Part shown: positions 49,520 through 60,255 of the stretch, piece by piece
How the letters are laid out: each line of letters starts with the position of its first letter
Numbering within the stretch: the stretch's first letter is position 1
Origin: Daldinia sp. FL1419
Lineage: Eukaryota > Ascomycota > Sordariomycetes > Xylariales > Hypoxylaceae
Length of the DNA stretch: 60,255 bases
Direction of reading: 5' to 3'
NCBI GenBank assembly: GCA_025201765.1
Contig: MU623512.1
Coordinates: 1-60,255, forward strand
Notes under the pieces: generated by a model
Told to the model about the DNA's origin: nothing
Seen by the model: only the letters and a program-made list of their open reading frames with translations
Databases searched by the model: none
Position numbers and translations under genes: made by a program

Positions 49520-51079
49520 CTAATTCGCGCCTTCACCATCCGATTCCTCATCGGGAATGATACTCTCGACAATCAGGTTGCCCGACCTGCCAATCGCATC
49601 AATCAGTGTAGCGGTAGTATCCGGCTCGTACACTACACGGGGCATAGGCGACACGATCCGGAACTTGTACTCGTGCTTGTAATCTTCCCGCTCCTCTAAC
49701 CCGGTATTAAGCTCTTCGCCGCTCTTAAGCAGATCGTAGCACTCTACGAAAGCGTATAATTCCTCCACGGTCGTCGTGCCTGCGAATCGTCGCACGACTC
49801 GCTCGCCTTCGCCATCTGGCATCTTGAGCGCTAGTCGCACGATGTCCTTAGAAGAGGCCTCGGGCTCTGGGGGAATAGTGGTTGCGCGCCATCGCCTCCA
49901 CTCCTCGCGCAGTGCTGCTAAAGCCGCTGCAGCCTCGGCTTCCTCGCGGGCGCGGTTCGCCGCGGCGGCTTCGGCGGCTCGGACGTCGCGGCGTTGACGC
50001 CGGAGTTGACGATCCCGGGCTAGGGAGCGTTCGTATGCGGCGTCTTGTTCGGAGCGTAGGCTGCGCGCGACTTCTTGGGCTGTGCGCTCGGCGCGGGCGC
50101 TGGCGAGATCGGGGGAGTACTTGTTGATGGCGGTTTGGATCTCGGCTAGGTACGTTGCGGGGGGTAGGGGGCCGGCTAGGCGCTTGACGATGCTCATGCG
50201 GGTGCTACCTTCTTTAGGGGTCAAGCAGACTAGGCATGAGAAGGGGAACTTGGTACAGTTATACTCCGCGGCGACTTGGTATGCTTCAGAATCAAGGACG
50301 TTGCCGCCCCAAAGGATGATGTTGTTACTAGCATCGTTGATGAAGCTAACCACGTCGGGCGACAGCAGGGTCTCGCGGGTGAAGGATTCCGTGTCGTCAT
50401 GTTCGGGAGACATGAGGACTATCAGAAGGAACTTGAGCTCTTTCTTAGCTAGATCAAGGGCCTGCGCAAAACCGCCCTCGTAGAATGGCAGGCTCGTGTC
50501 GCCGTACTCTTCCTCGAACTCCCGCTTGAACCGGGCGGCGGTATCCCGCGGCATCAACATGCGCCGGCCCATGGTGCCCTTCCACCCGCTCGTCATGCTG
50601 GTCGTTATCATACGCGGTCGTATGGATGCGGGGAGGAACGCGAATATGTACATGAACGTGCGGAAGAGCGTCGAGACGGCTCTGTATCCGAAGTTGAAGG
50701 GTGCGAAGAGGATGCTTAGGACGAAAGGAAGGCGGGTCGTCGACTGCGGTTGCGGCACGATCCTCGGTGCGGGATCGGGTCTGGCCCGTGGTAACGAACG
50801 TCCGGCGGACCGTGCGGACGCTGCGAAACTTTCTTGGAGGTTCTCATGTCTCGCTGCCTGTCGGGGAATATCGTTCTGAGCGGCCATAGCTTCGGCTACG
50901 GGATCGGGGCCCTCGCCATCGAAGAACTTGGATATCGCTATTTGCACGTTCCATTGCGATCTTTCTAATAACGGTACTGCATCTTTGGCATCTTGTGCTG
51001 TGACCTGAGTGTACTGCTCGAGAGCGGACTGTTGCTCCGGACTGAGCTGTCCTATATCGACACCACCGCTGCTTGCCAT
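49520..51079 (-). CDS. UBA-UAS-UBX protein, FAF2/Ubx2-like ERAD adaptor
   Basis: Minus-strand single exon, 519 aa from the first true ATG (51079). The order of parts matches the FAF2/UBXD8, yeast Ubx2 and S. pombe Ucp10 group. A UBA-like domain lies at about 10-55 (LSPEQQSALEQYTQVT), and a hydrophobic hairpin at about 117-153 (LPFVLSILFAPFNFGYRAV) inserts in the ER or lipid droplet membrane. Next come a thioredoxin-like UAS domain at about 180-310, an Arg/Ala/Glu-rich coiled coil at about 330-400, and a C-terminal UBX domain at about 410-510. Family members recruit Cdc48/p97 to ubiquitinated ER and lipid droplet proteins. The UBX loop that contacts Cdc48 in other members (usually FPR) is not obvious by eye. 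Confidence 0.93.
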   Translation of the reverse strand: MASSGGVDIGQLSPEQQSALEQYTQVTAQDAKDAVPLLERSQWNVQIAISKFFDGEGPDPVAEAMAAQNDIPRQAARHENLQESFAASARSAGRSLPRARPDPAPRIVPQPQSTTRLPFVLSILFAPFNFGYRAVSTLFRTFMYIFAFLPASIRPRMITTSMTSGWKGTMGRRMLMPRDTAARFKREFEEEYGDTSLPFYEGGFAQALDLAKKELKFLLIVLMSPEHDDTESFTRETLLSPDVVSFINDASNNIILWGGNVLDSEAYQVAAEYNCTKFPFSCLVCLTPKEGSTRMSIVKRLAGPLPPATYLAEIQTAINKYSPDLASARAERTAQEVARSLRSEQDAAYERSLARDRQLRRQRRDVRAAEAAAANRAREEAEAAAALAALREEWRRWRATTIPPEPEASSKDIVRLALKMPDGEGERVVRRFAGTTTVEELYAFVECYDLLKSGEELNTGLEEREDYKHEYKFRIVSPMPRVVYEPDTTATLIDAIGRSGNLIVESIIPDEESDGEGAN

Positions 51080-52267
51080 CGTCTCGATGTGCACGACCCA
51101 GACCTAGCGTAGGATAAATCCAGGATAATTAATATTGGAACCCCATGCGTCCGCCGGTATGAATCAGTGGATGCTTATTAGAAGTTGGTATTGTCTTATG
51201 AGAGTTGTTGGTTTAAGAGACCTGAAGCCTCGGAGTGTTGGATTAAATATTACGTAGCTTCTTCTTGCCACTAGGTTAGGTAGTCGTGAACATAGACTAT
51301 CTGTCACCTTGTATTATTCTACCGGGTGAGATGGCTTCAAAAGACCGTGATGATTCCCCTTTTTTTTGGTTCGTTTTGAATACACTGGACGAGTTGGGTA
51401 GCTTTGTAAGTTGACAACAAATAGAAGCTTGGGATTTGTTAGGATTTGGTGGCCTTTCCAGGCTGATGCTGTTGAGTTACCTAATTGCACATTAAGTTGT
51501 CAATAACTATGATAAAGCGTAAGTTTTAATATACGTAACTACCTAACTACCTAACCAGCTATTTATTGCTTTGAAAGGATTAGCGTTGTTTAATTAGCTC
51601 GGATCTAAGCGCATAATAGGTACCTAGGTAGGTACCTAAGCTAGTACTTTAAAAAGTATAGAAGTTAGAATTCCTTTATTACACTGTGCATTATATAAGG
51701 TACCTGTATTGCTCGAGGCTGAGAAGAGAGGACGTCTTGGCATTACAAGTCGGAGCCAATTAATTCGTTTCGCACCTCTTAGTAATCCACCACCCGTCAT
51801 CCCACTACAACTTCACTGCGACTTCTTAACTGACCTGCTTTGGTTAAACACGCCCGCATCGTATCTTTTATGCCCTTATCGCCAGCCTCACACGAGCCTC
51901 TCAAACCTTTCAATTGATACTCCAGATTTCTGGTCTCCACCATTTCATCTTTGCTGCGCGTGCTTTTTTGATTTATGGGCGAACTATCGCCCATTCTTAT
52001 CAAAAAAATGGGAGCGCTTTGAGGTGTCTAGTATGTACAATCCTAGTTCTATTTTATATATTTCCTCTCTTTTTTCATTCTCAGTCCCTCCCTCGCCAAT
52101 ACTTTGACCATTACTCAGCCTAATCAGCATTCCCGACCCAATAAACTAACAAGCTTCTCAATTTAGGGGCTGTATCGATAGGGGCAAACGTACACTTTCC
52201 TCCTGACCTTACGTAGCGACTACTCCATGCCGAGAATACGAGAATTTGCAAGTTTTACCCAATACCA
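51080..52267. promoter_or_regulatory. divergent promoter region of the FAF2-like gene and PAN3
   Basis: 1.2 kb between two outward genes. It includes two TAGGTACCTA palindromes in tandem (51617-51638) and a pyrimidine-rich, open stretch near 51700-52110 whose 132-codon frame looks like translated leader sequence rather than a gene. Confidence 0.55.
51617..51638. repeat. tandem pair of 10-nt palindromes
   Basis: TAGGTACCTA occurs twice, separated by GG, in the FAF2-like/PAN3 divergent promoter region. Confidence 0.9.
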
Positions 52268-55200
52268 ATGGCGAATACGCGGTTCGGCACTGCCGATAGA
52301 GGGAGGCAGATGGCCTCTCCGAGGCCTAAGACGCGTGGTACGTTTTCAATCAATAATCGAGGAGGGTAGAAGGGGGAGCGCATCATCATATGGAGCGTAC
52401 CTACTAAGTTCTACTGATTTCCCCTAATACCGCTTCTTATTTTGTCAGCTTACACCTACTTAGATAGTAAAGACACGCTTTGCCGAAACGTATTAATATA
52501 TGGTCATTGCCGCTATGAAGATCAAGGATGCGCCTTCAATCACGACAAGGGCTCGTCTAATTCAATGGACAAGTAAGTGATTTTTCTTTTTTTCCTTTTT
52601 TTAAACTGTTTTGGCACACCGAATTCCATTCCCTGGCGAACTAGCTAGCTTCCCCTTCGGTTCTATTCGAGGTCCATATAGCGAAGCAAAAGCAAATTCC
52701 GTATAAAGTCAAAGGACATTCGAATAAGATACGTAGAAATGTTAGCCAATAAAAGAAATACTCGACAGTCAGGACAACCGATGCGGTAGGGAGAATATAT
52801 CCGATCACTATTCGATATTTGTCGTCCTCTAGGGTTTAGCCTTCTGGGCTATCTTGATTGTTATTAGACATAAGCGAGGGGGGATAATGCCTTCGAATTA
52901 GACGTTTTATTCCAAACTGGCTATCCAGCAAAGGCGGATATGGTCAAGGCAGTGTGGAAAGGCTACGGGAAAATTGTTTCAGAACCCACGAACAACTATT
53001 CTCCATCAGAATCCGAGTCCCCAGAAACGCCTAAGTCGTTTATGACATACATCATCATATTGGGCTTAAAAATACTTTGGGGACTGTAAACAAATTGCAA
53101 TAAACCCCTTAACTGCTAATCGATCACGCTTCTTGCCTCGTCCGGGTACCCGAATTACTGTGTCTCCGGGTTCCTCCGTCGCGAATCAAGTGGCCAACAT
53201 GAGCCATACTCATAGAAGCTCCTCGGCTCCTCCGCGTTTGCATACATCTTGGTGGACTGGTAGTCTGCTAGTAGCTGGCGCCGTTACCAGTCCAAAATTT
53301 GAAACTAGCTCTCACAATTCGAAAATATCATCTCCTGCTAATGTTGCTAACCCGTTGCATAGTGGTTCTAAGAAATCTCTCAACGTCGAGTCTCCATCAT
53401 TTACCCCCACTCAACTTGGAGGCAAGAAGTCCAACTTCTCGACAAACGCTACACCTTTTACACCCCGGGGTGCATCTACATGTGAGGATGCTTGTTTGCT
53501 GATGCCGTTCCGTGTTTGTACTAACATCAGCAGCTACAACGTCGACGTTACAGCAAGATAACGGAGTCTCTTTATATAAATCGGCACCGTTTGCAGATTT
53601 TAACCCGCAAAACTATGATTTGAATACTGCGGTAGGTTTATGAAAGACGGATGCTAAGCTATGAAGCTAATGAGGCTCAGACTGCGACCAACGGTTCAGC
53701 CGATGGTGGTTCTCTAGGCTACGATCCGTTCACTATGTCCAATGTTAACCAGACACTGCCTTCGGCACAGTACAACCCATACGCTGATGACCACAATGCC
53801 TTAGCTGGAGCAAGCGCACCATATTATGCCGCACAAAGCTCTTATACAACTCCTTCCCAACCCGTGAGTCCCCAATTCCAATATGCTTATCTCTACACGC
53901 TATCTAACCAGTTATAGCTTCAATATCATCTATACTACCCTATCACGACAGGGAGAGAAAATATGCAGCCCTACCAGCGACAAGTATATGACCTATTTCT
54001 TCCAGAATCCCTTAGAGAAGACCTCCAGAAAAAGTCCGAAGCTACCAGACAAGTTCTTCCAAGTCAACCTGGAGTCCAACTGCCTTCTCTCCAACATTAT
54101 CATTCTCTCGTTCCTTTAGATACCAAAATCCGAAGCACAGCTAGTACTTTTGGCCTTCCAAGCTGGGTATTTAAAGCGACTTCGCGCAAGAATGGGAATA
54201 CATTCTGCTTAAGGCGAATAGAAGGTTTGCTGCCGAAATGGATTTAACTAAGCCAGGCTGAAGTTAAACTAATTGGATAACCAGGATTCCGCCTCACCAA
54301 TGAGGAAGCAATTAAAGCTGTTAACTCGTGGAAAAAAATCATACATCCCAATATAGTCACTACGATTGAAGCGTTCACTACAAGGGACTTCAACGACAGT
54401 TCTCTCGTATTTGTTCACAGTTATCATCCTCTCTCGAAAACGCTCGCGGAGCATCACTTTCCTACCAACCGCTTCGGTCGTCCAGCAACCGTATCGGAGA
54501 AGATATTATGGACCTATCTTGTCCAGCTAGCCAGTGCTCTTAAGGCGATACATAAAGCCAAACTTGCAGCGCGGTGTATTGACATCAACAAGGTAATTTT
54601 AACAGAAAAAAATCGCATCAGGCTTGGTGCTTGCTCGATTTTGGACGTCCTACACTTTGAAGTACCTCGTCGAGTCGAAGAGTTGCAACAGGAGGACTTC
54701 TATAGCCTAGGACGACTTATCTTGAGCATTGCAACGAATACGCCATCGCGAAACCTTGGTGACCTGCGCTTGCCCCTTGAGCAGCTTGGCAGGGCGTATT
54801 CCCCAGAATTAAAAGAAAGGGTATCTTGGCTACTTAGCCCTCCACAAAACGTACCGACAAAGACCGCAGAGAATCTAGTGTGCGATCTCGCTCAGCATAT
54901 GGACGATACTTTAGTAGCGTCATTCAATACCCAGGACGAAGTCACTACCCACCTAGGCCGAGAACTCGAGAATGGCCGATTAGTACGGCTGATGGCGAAG
55001 TTGGGTTCTATTAATGAACGGCCAGAGTTTGACAACGATCCTAACTGGGCCGAGACGTCGGAACGCTACACTCTGAAGCTCTTCCGAGACTATGTCTTCC
55101 ACCAAGTCGACGCCCAAGGAAATCCAGTCGTAGATTTAGGACACATTATTAGCTGCTTGAATAAGCTCGATGCCGGTGTTGACGAAAGGATTTATCTCAC

Positions 55201-55318
55201 TAGTAGAGACCATCAATCGACGTTTATAGTCTCATACAAAGAGTTGAAGAAGCAGGTACAAAGCGCATTTAGCGACCTACTTAAGGGGGCTAATAAACCG
55301 CAGGCCAGCCGCTACTAG
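52268..55318 (+). CDS. PAN3: PAN2-PAN3 deadenylase regulatory subunit
   Basis: Seven exons: 52268-52337, 52464-52572, 53363-53481, 53531-53631, 53681-53863, 53918-54224 and 54285-55318, giving 640 aa. The start was chosen because MANTRFGTADRGRQ resembles known PAN3 N-termini. A CCCH zinc finger (C-x8-C-x6-C-x3-H, residues 30-50) binds poly(A), and a PAM2 motif (KSLNVESPSFTP, about 64-75) binds poly(A)-binding protein. The pseudokinase (YHSLVPLD to about 500) lacks an HRD/DFG pair, as in the family. The C-terminal knob has LVRLMAKLG, NERPEF and FHQVDAQGNPVVDLGH. PAN3 recruits PAN2 to trim mRNA poly(A) tails in the cytoplasm. The second intron is about 790 nt, far longer than the other five (49-126 nt). 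The exon-3 acceptor at 53363 has a GCTAAC branch site, but an in-frame alternative lies further up. Confidence 0.93.
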
Positions 55319-55364
55319 AAAAAGCGCAATGGCCACTATGCAAGATCAGCAAATTGATCTTTCA

Positions 55365-55660
55365 TGAGGACCGTAGGGGATGAGATTACGAACAGCCTGG
55401 CGAAGTTGGTGTATCAGATGATTACCGAGAAATGAGAAGGGATGTGGAAGGAACCCGGAGGACAGCCGCGTGTTGAAGTTGAAATGAATCGGGATATCTA
55501 CGAAGAGTTCCTCGGCAAAGACGTTGAAATTATACGCGATGGAATAGGGTATTCAAACTGGAACTCAACCGAATTCATCGAAGTCCACGACAATACATAC
55601 AAGAACCAGGGATGCGAAACCTCGGTCCCCAGATTCGAAACACGAAATTACAAACATTAG
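55365..55660 (+). pseudogene. possible relic open frame just after PAN3
   Basis: A frame opening with ATG at 55365 runs 23 codons to a TGA (55434-55436), then stays open for a further 74 codons to 55660. The second part, rich in Asp, Glu and Asn (MNRDIYEEFLG, DVEIIRDGIG), looks protein-like. I do not recognise it. It could be a decayed gene, a missed exon of a small gene, or chance. Confidence 0.2.
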
Positions 55661-55998
55661 ATTCATCAACAGATCTAGACACTCTCCCATGCGAAGACCG
55701 CGGGTCGCGACTTGAACCCTCTTCTTTCTGGCCATTAGCACGGAGTCAGCCTGGATTAAAAATCCTCCCGTACCATATTGGACTATACACTTGCGTCAGT
55801 CAGTTGAATACCGTCGATACATAACAAGAGATGCGCCATAATGGTAGCTCTTTTAGGTATTAAAACTTGGCGGTTTGGTTTGTTTGCCGTTGTCCCCGTG
55901 GTAAATAGACGGGGTCGGCTTTGGCCTGGCTACGAAGAAAGGCACAGCATTGCGATTTGATTATTTCCAACAAAGTTTTCGGATCGAGATACGGGTTT

Positions 55999-56020
55999 GA
56001 AGAAGAAGAAGAAGAAGAAA
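55999..56020. repeat. GAA microsatellite
   Basis: About seven GAA/AAG triplets in the PAN3-LSM7 intergenic DNA. Confidence 0.85.
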
Positions 56021-57033
56021 GCATGCGTGAATGAAGGCTCTATGATCACAAATATAACTATCTCCCAGAGTATAAATTAGAATACAAGCAAAGTCTCTTA
56101 CCGTTAAGTAGTGCCTCTTGAGAGAGGGTTTACTTTGAGTGGCTGTGATTGCGATGCTATGATGTGATGTGATTGTTAGACGCGCAAACCAGCCTTATGT
56201 GTATGCTTTATTCGACGGTAGAATGATGCAGTTCTATTAGAAAACGGTGCAGTGACAATCAGTAATGCTTGTCTATTCTTTACATTTGCCCACCGCAACC
56301 GTAGCCCTAGCCATTTCAGTACTTAAATATGTTAAGTAGATGGACTTCTAATTCATAACTAGCTGGAAAAGAAAGGGGATGAAGCCCTCTACATACATCA
56401 CCTTGAACATGGCCTGGTCAGAATAACAAAACTAATCAATTCAGTACATGCATGACAGTGTAAATAAATATCAAACAATCGTGACAGAATATTACTCGGG
56501 AGTTTAACATATCCATAACTGGTGTGTGTCTCTAGGATCGAAGAACCCTAATATGAGGGCCTAGTTTTGCCACCATCTAAAAGTGTAGATACTGTAGTCG
56601 AAGTGTCTTTAAATTAGGGGGATATGGCATGAGGGGCGTCGTTGTAGGTATTTTGGATACGCCTGGGTACTGGGTACTATGCTACTGGAATATTCTAGCA
56701 GTCATGTTTATTCACAACCCCCTTCACGTTGAAGATGGACATAGTATAGTGCTAACGTAAACGAGGTCTACCTTCTCTAATCTCAGGTGACATTATCTTA
56801 AAACTTGCTTGCTCCTGAAGCATATCATATCTCGTATAAATTGTTCGCTACTTCAAGTTGTTTAGTCGCGTTCTAACGACGATTGAACTGGTTTGATTCG
56901 AACCTATACCATTTATACAGCCGAATATTCCGGGTGTCTGTTCCAAACTTAAACCCCCAGGATATCTAGAGATCTTGCTACTTCTCGTTATCCTAGTATC
57001 TGACTCATAGTCGGGGTGACCGCCTTCGGAGAT

Positions 57034-57624
57034 TTAATCTTCTGATTGCTGCCCGAACGGGTTCTCTATCTCCTCGCTTCCATCTACTGGACTGATGACT
57101 ACCAGTAGAGTACCCCGGGCGACTACCAAGCCCAATGATCGAGTTGCTTCCTTGCCTTCGTCATCTATAGATATATGTTAGTTTCTGTCCGCGCGTGGTA
57201 GATGGGGGCGGCTCCGGACTGGGCCTTGAAGAGCGACGGAAGCTAACCTACCTCGCATAACCTCTTGTACGTCATCGAGAACTAGGTTCATAAGCGCATC
57301 ATAACCCTTGAGTGTGCCGGTGACTAGATAGTCGAGGTTAGCTCGAGTCCGACACGACGATGGAACAGTCTAGGGTTATATGGCTCGAGAGAAAAGGGAC
57401 TGACTTTCTCGGCCGCCGTTGAACTTGACGGTGATTCTCTTGTCCGTATATTTACTTAGGTCGAGGATGTTCTCCTTCTTAGGACGTTCCCGTTCTTGCG
57501 GTGCACCGCCGCTAGCGCCCGAGTCAGCTCCGTGTCCACCTCGCCCGCCGCCTCGTCCGCCCCGCGCTCCGCGGGAATGTCCGCCACCTCCTCGGCCACC
57601 GCGGTAGTGACCACGGTCGGCCAT
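57034..57624 (-). CDS. LSM7: U6 snRNA-associated Sm-like protein LSm7
   Basis: Minus-strand exons 57624-57405, 57323-57252 and 57164-57034 (introns 81 and 87 nt) give 140 aa. The Sm fold is clear: ENILDLSKYTDKRITVKFNGGRE forms Sm1 with TGTLKGYDALMNLVLDD, and RGTLLVVISPVDG forms Sm2. The family signature GYDALMNLVLDD identifies LSm7. Residues 1-45 are an Arg/Gly-rich RGG extension not found in yeast or human LSm7. LSm7 is part of the nuclear Lsm2-8 ring on U6 snRNA and the cytoplasmic Lsm1-7 ring that drives decapping of deadenylated mRNA. PAN3, which acts just before decapping, is the convergent neighbour. The first donor reads GTCAGT rather than GTAAGT but frame and conservation support it. 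Confidence 0.95.
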
Positions 57625-57769
57625 TATGTAATGTAGGATGTGGGTGTGGGTGTGGTTTGGGGGGTGGTAATCGCAGCGGTTTGTTCCTAAGGGTTGTTTG
57701 CCCAGTATATGCTGGAGTGCAGAGGAAGGACACGCTTTCGGAACAACCGAAAAAGATGCGGTGAAGAGA

Positions 57770-57793
57770 GGGAGACAGGGAGACAGGGAGACG
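57770..57793. repeat. 8-nt tandem repeat GGGAGACA
   Basis: Three copies, the last truncated, 150 nt upstream of LSM7. Confidence 0.85.
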
Positions 57794-58332
57794 AGGAGAC
57801 CAGGTTCTTGCGAAGACTAGTTTCGGAAGTTGGACGGATGCAGTGATAGGGGGGTCACGGCGGTCTGGACCGTTCGGTGACGAATCGGCGTTGCAGGCTA
57901 CTATGAATATGGTTGCAATGACGGGCGACAAAGGAGGTATCGAGATTGGGTGAAGTTATCGCCGGGTGGTGAGAACCTTGTAATAATTCGGTCCGGGTTT
58001 CTGCGCCTTTAGCCCAGGTTTAATTTTATGCCACCTAAGAGCTAAAGTAAGTAACCTAACCTAGGTACCTACCTACCTATTTAATGTGTCAGCTAGGTAC
58101 CTAAATAAGTTGCATAGCTAACCGTAGGTACTAAAAAGGCTAACAGCATTAGTAAATTAGTACTTGTGCATTCGGAGACACGCAGCCACAGGTCCCGAAT
58201 CTCTATCGAGGCACTGTCTAATATCTAAGGTTGGTATTCAAGCTAATGCCTTGAAACATTTTCAATGCGTTGATGCATAGAAATGCAGAAACTTACTTAC
58301 ATACCGAGTAGAGGTTCTAAAAAATGATCGAA

Positions 58333-58395
58333 TAATAATAATGATAAGAATAAGAATAAGAATAATAAGAATAATTATAATTATTATTATGTGTA
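58333..58395. repeat. AAT/AATAAG microsatellite
   Basis: AAT and AATAAG units followed by their TTA-type complement, so the 3' part can pair with the 5' part. Intergenic, about 700 nt upstream of LSM7. Confidence 0.85.
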
Positions 58396-60255
58396 TTGTT
58401 CGTCCTTTGCAGTTTGCATGTTCCAAGGTTGCCGTCGATCATAGAATACGGGAAGAATCGATTTGTTTTTTGGGGGGGTTTTTTTTTTCTAATTCCCCTC
58501 CTTGTGGCTTTTGACTTTTGGGCTTGGGTAGAAGCAAATTAGTGGAACCCTGCGATAAGGCTATTCTCTAATTGACCCAAGGCTGCAAGTGCCCCTCAAA
58601 AATTATGAAGGAGGGGCAGAATGCGGAATGCGAAGCAAAATATACCTTTTCCTTTTGCTGCATCAAAATTTAGCTCGTTCTGGAACGCTTCTCTCTCTGG
58701 TGTGCCGTTTGGCGGGGTGTTGAGTGGCTTGCTTCGGGGCTTTTGGAGGGGCATTTCGGAACTTTAGAGCATTTTAAAAGGGGGGCGACCCGACGGAGGA
58801 CTAGCGGCCTGTAATGCAGTATCAAAGTAGCGTCCTGCAAAGGTAGGGATATAAGCTCGGCAGCACCTGTATCTACTCTAGCGGCTCTCAGGGATGGCTC
58901 TCAGGGATGTAAGCTGCAGAGTATATCACATCTCTTCGCGCCCTCTGAAGCTGTAATAATAATATATCACCTTGCACAGCGAGGAGCTGAACGCGGAGGC
59001 GGGGAGTATAGTACATGAAACCCATATATATAGGTATATTTTTGAAAAAAAAAAAAAAAGAAGAAGAAGAAGATCGAAGAGAAATGGAAAATAGGTGGGT
59101 TAGATAAAAGAAATATACTAGTAGTTAGGAGAAGCTAATACTTGGACGATTAGATTATATATAACTAACTAATGATATATAGACTCTGGATGGCTTCTAT
59201 AAAGGTTAAGAAGTCGTCAACACGCACTCTTTTACTCTTAGGTACCTAATTTATATGGAGATAATTTACTCATCATTCTCCATTCCGTGTCGTTCATTAG
59301 CGTAATAGTACAGAGGCCCGACCCCGAGCTGAGAGGAGGCCCTAAACCGTGTTCTTCAAATCGCATCCGTCCAAAAATTTTGCTTAGTCTAAGGACGCAC
59401 CTCAGATCCATCACTTTGAGTGGGTTTCAACGCCAAACTGATGTAGCTCGTCGATCTTTTCCTCCTTCTGTACGGCGACATGGGATCACACAATCGGGAA
59501 GCCTTTAAAAAGAGCGGAATTTCAACATCGATGATCCTCTCCTATATCTGGCTAGAGTGATCAAGCTGCAAAGGGACTCGGGGGCAAGTCCGGAGAGGTA
59601 ATGAGAAGCGAGTGATAAAAGAGAACGGAAGATAAGAGGAAGATTTCAATCTCTATTCCGTGAAGCTCATGTAAACAGCCGAGATTTCGCCAAATTTGAA
59701 CTTTTTTGGTCAGGTATCATTCTGTTGATATCTACCCGCGTATTATCCTCCGTATGAACAAGCATGCAACCTACCTAGGTACTCCATTAAACGAGAAGGA
59801 ATAAGAAATGTCAGTTTAACTGTAATGCTTTTGACAAAATAGAGACCAAAAAAAGATTTACCATAAATATACGTATGGTGTGGGTAATATGTAAATGTCT
59901 ACGAATGCTAGCATGAGGCACTCACACAGAAATGCATGGAAATGCAAATACCAGTACCAATATGAAGAAGTAGGAGCTAAATTATGTAGCTATCCTAGAG
60001 ACATGCGCCTAGGTGGCTTGTGCTTTTACTTCAGCTCAATCGGCTTGGGGCAAAAAAAAACCTACTAGTAGGCCGGTAGGTACTAGGTACGGAGGTGCTT
60101 ATCGAGTCTTATTACCTAAACTAGAGAACCTTGAGACTTTTACCTAGGAAGTAGGTACCCTAACCTACAGTTATGGGACAAAAAAACCGCACACCTCAAA
60201 TTTCGTACCCCTAACATTCAAACTTAAATAACTTAATATAGAAAATAGATAAAAT

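Larger units (their letters stand above)
55319..57033. other. intergenic between convergent PAN3 and LSM7
   Basis: 1.7 kb that includes the 3' ends of both genes, a coding-like relic at 55365-55660 and a GAA microsatellite near 56000. Nothing else supported. Confidence 0.6.
57625..60255. other. LSM7 upstream flank and gene-free right end
   Basis: The first few hundred nt are the LSM7 promoter and leader, with a GT-rich patch near 57640 and a GGGAGACA repeat. Beyond that are CCTAGG-type palindromes (near 58060 and 59770), a T/G homopolymer near 58465-58490, an AAG-type microsatellite near 59045-59075 and no supported gene. Confidence 0.55.

Noticed and set aside
51709..52107. 132-codon frame before PAN3
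   Set aside because: Non-ATG start and composition of a pyrimidine-rich leader; lies in the divergent promoter region.
52227..52427. 66-codon frame at the PAN3 5' end
   Set aside because: It is the wrong frame of PAN3 exon 1 running into its first intron.
53883..54247. Frameshifts breaking PAN3
   Set aside because: Each frame change coincides with a GT..AG intron of 49-60 nt, and removing them restores a full PAN3, so the gene is intact.

Overview
The window looks like nuclear DNA of a filamentous ascomycete (Pezizomycotina). Sordariomycetes, possibly Xylariales, is my inference from protein resemblance and from the many dispersed CCTAGG-centred palindromes; I could not test it. The evidence is spliceosomal introns with GT..AG ends and CTAAC-type branch sites, pyrimidine-rich promoter tracts, an intron-containing nuclear tRNA-Ile, and fungal forms of PAN3, LSM7, SF3a1, a PMT1-type mannosyltransferase, ISN1 and a HAL-type kinase. 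I see no operons, CRISPR arrays, prophage or secondary-metabolite cluster.

Layout. 1-2.1 kb: a window edge of 87 nt of nearly pure C, then AT-rich DNA holding a degenerate inverted-repeat element (about 353-1701). 2.9-10 kb: a secreted GH105 unsaturated rhamnogalacturonyl hydrolase, a small secreted cysteine-rich protein and the IMP-specific 5'-nucleotidase ISN1. 11.3-12.9 kb: a coiled-coil protein of unknown function (minus strand). 12.9-30.7 kb: a 17.8 kb stretch with no gene I can support, only short repeats, palindromes and stop-broken frames. 30.7-33.3 kb: a HAL4/SAT4-like kinase. 33.3-39.9 kb: a second 6.6 kb gene-free stretch. 39.9 kb to the end: a dense housekeeping block with tRNA-Ile(AAU), a two-domain GFA/CENP-V-fold protein, the PMT1-type O-mannosyltransferase, SF3a1, a FAF2/Ubx2-like ERAD adaptor, PAN3 and LSM7.

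How the genes relate. The left block suits a plant-polymer-degrading or plant-associated fungus: pectin backbone breakdown plus a secreted Cys-rich protein. The right block contains three RNA-processing genes within about 10.5 kb (SF3a1 for splicing, PAN3 for deadenylation, LSM7 for U6 and mRNA decay) and two ER-linked genes (PMT1, FAF2-like). I see no evidence that these neighbours are co-regulated beyond shared divergent promoters (PMT1/SF3a1 and FAF2-like/PAN3).

Exon structures were worked out by hand from splice consensus, frame and expected protein conservation. Where a gene spans introns, the coordinates give its full extent and the evidence lists the exons. I did not find a convincing new biological system. 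The strongest leads are the inverted-repeat element at the left edge, the loss of two metal-ligand cysteines in one GFA domain, the stop-free intron in SF3a1, the oversized PAN3 intron with an open frame inside it, and the 17.8 kb gene-poor stretch.
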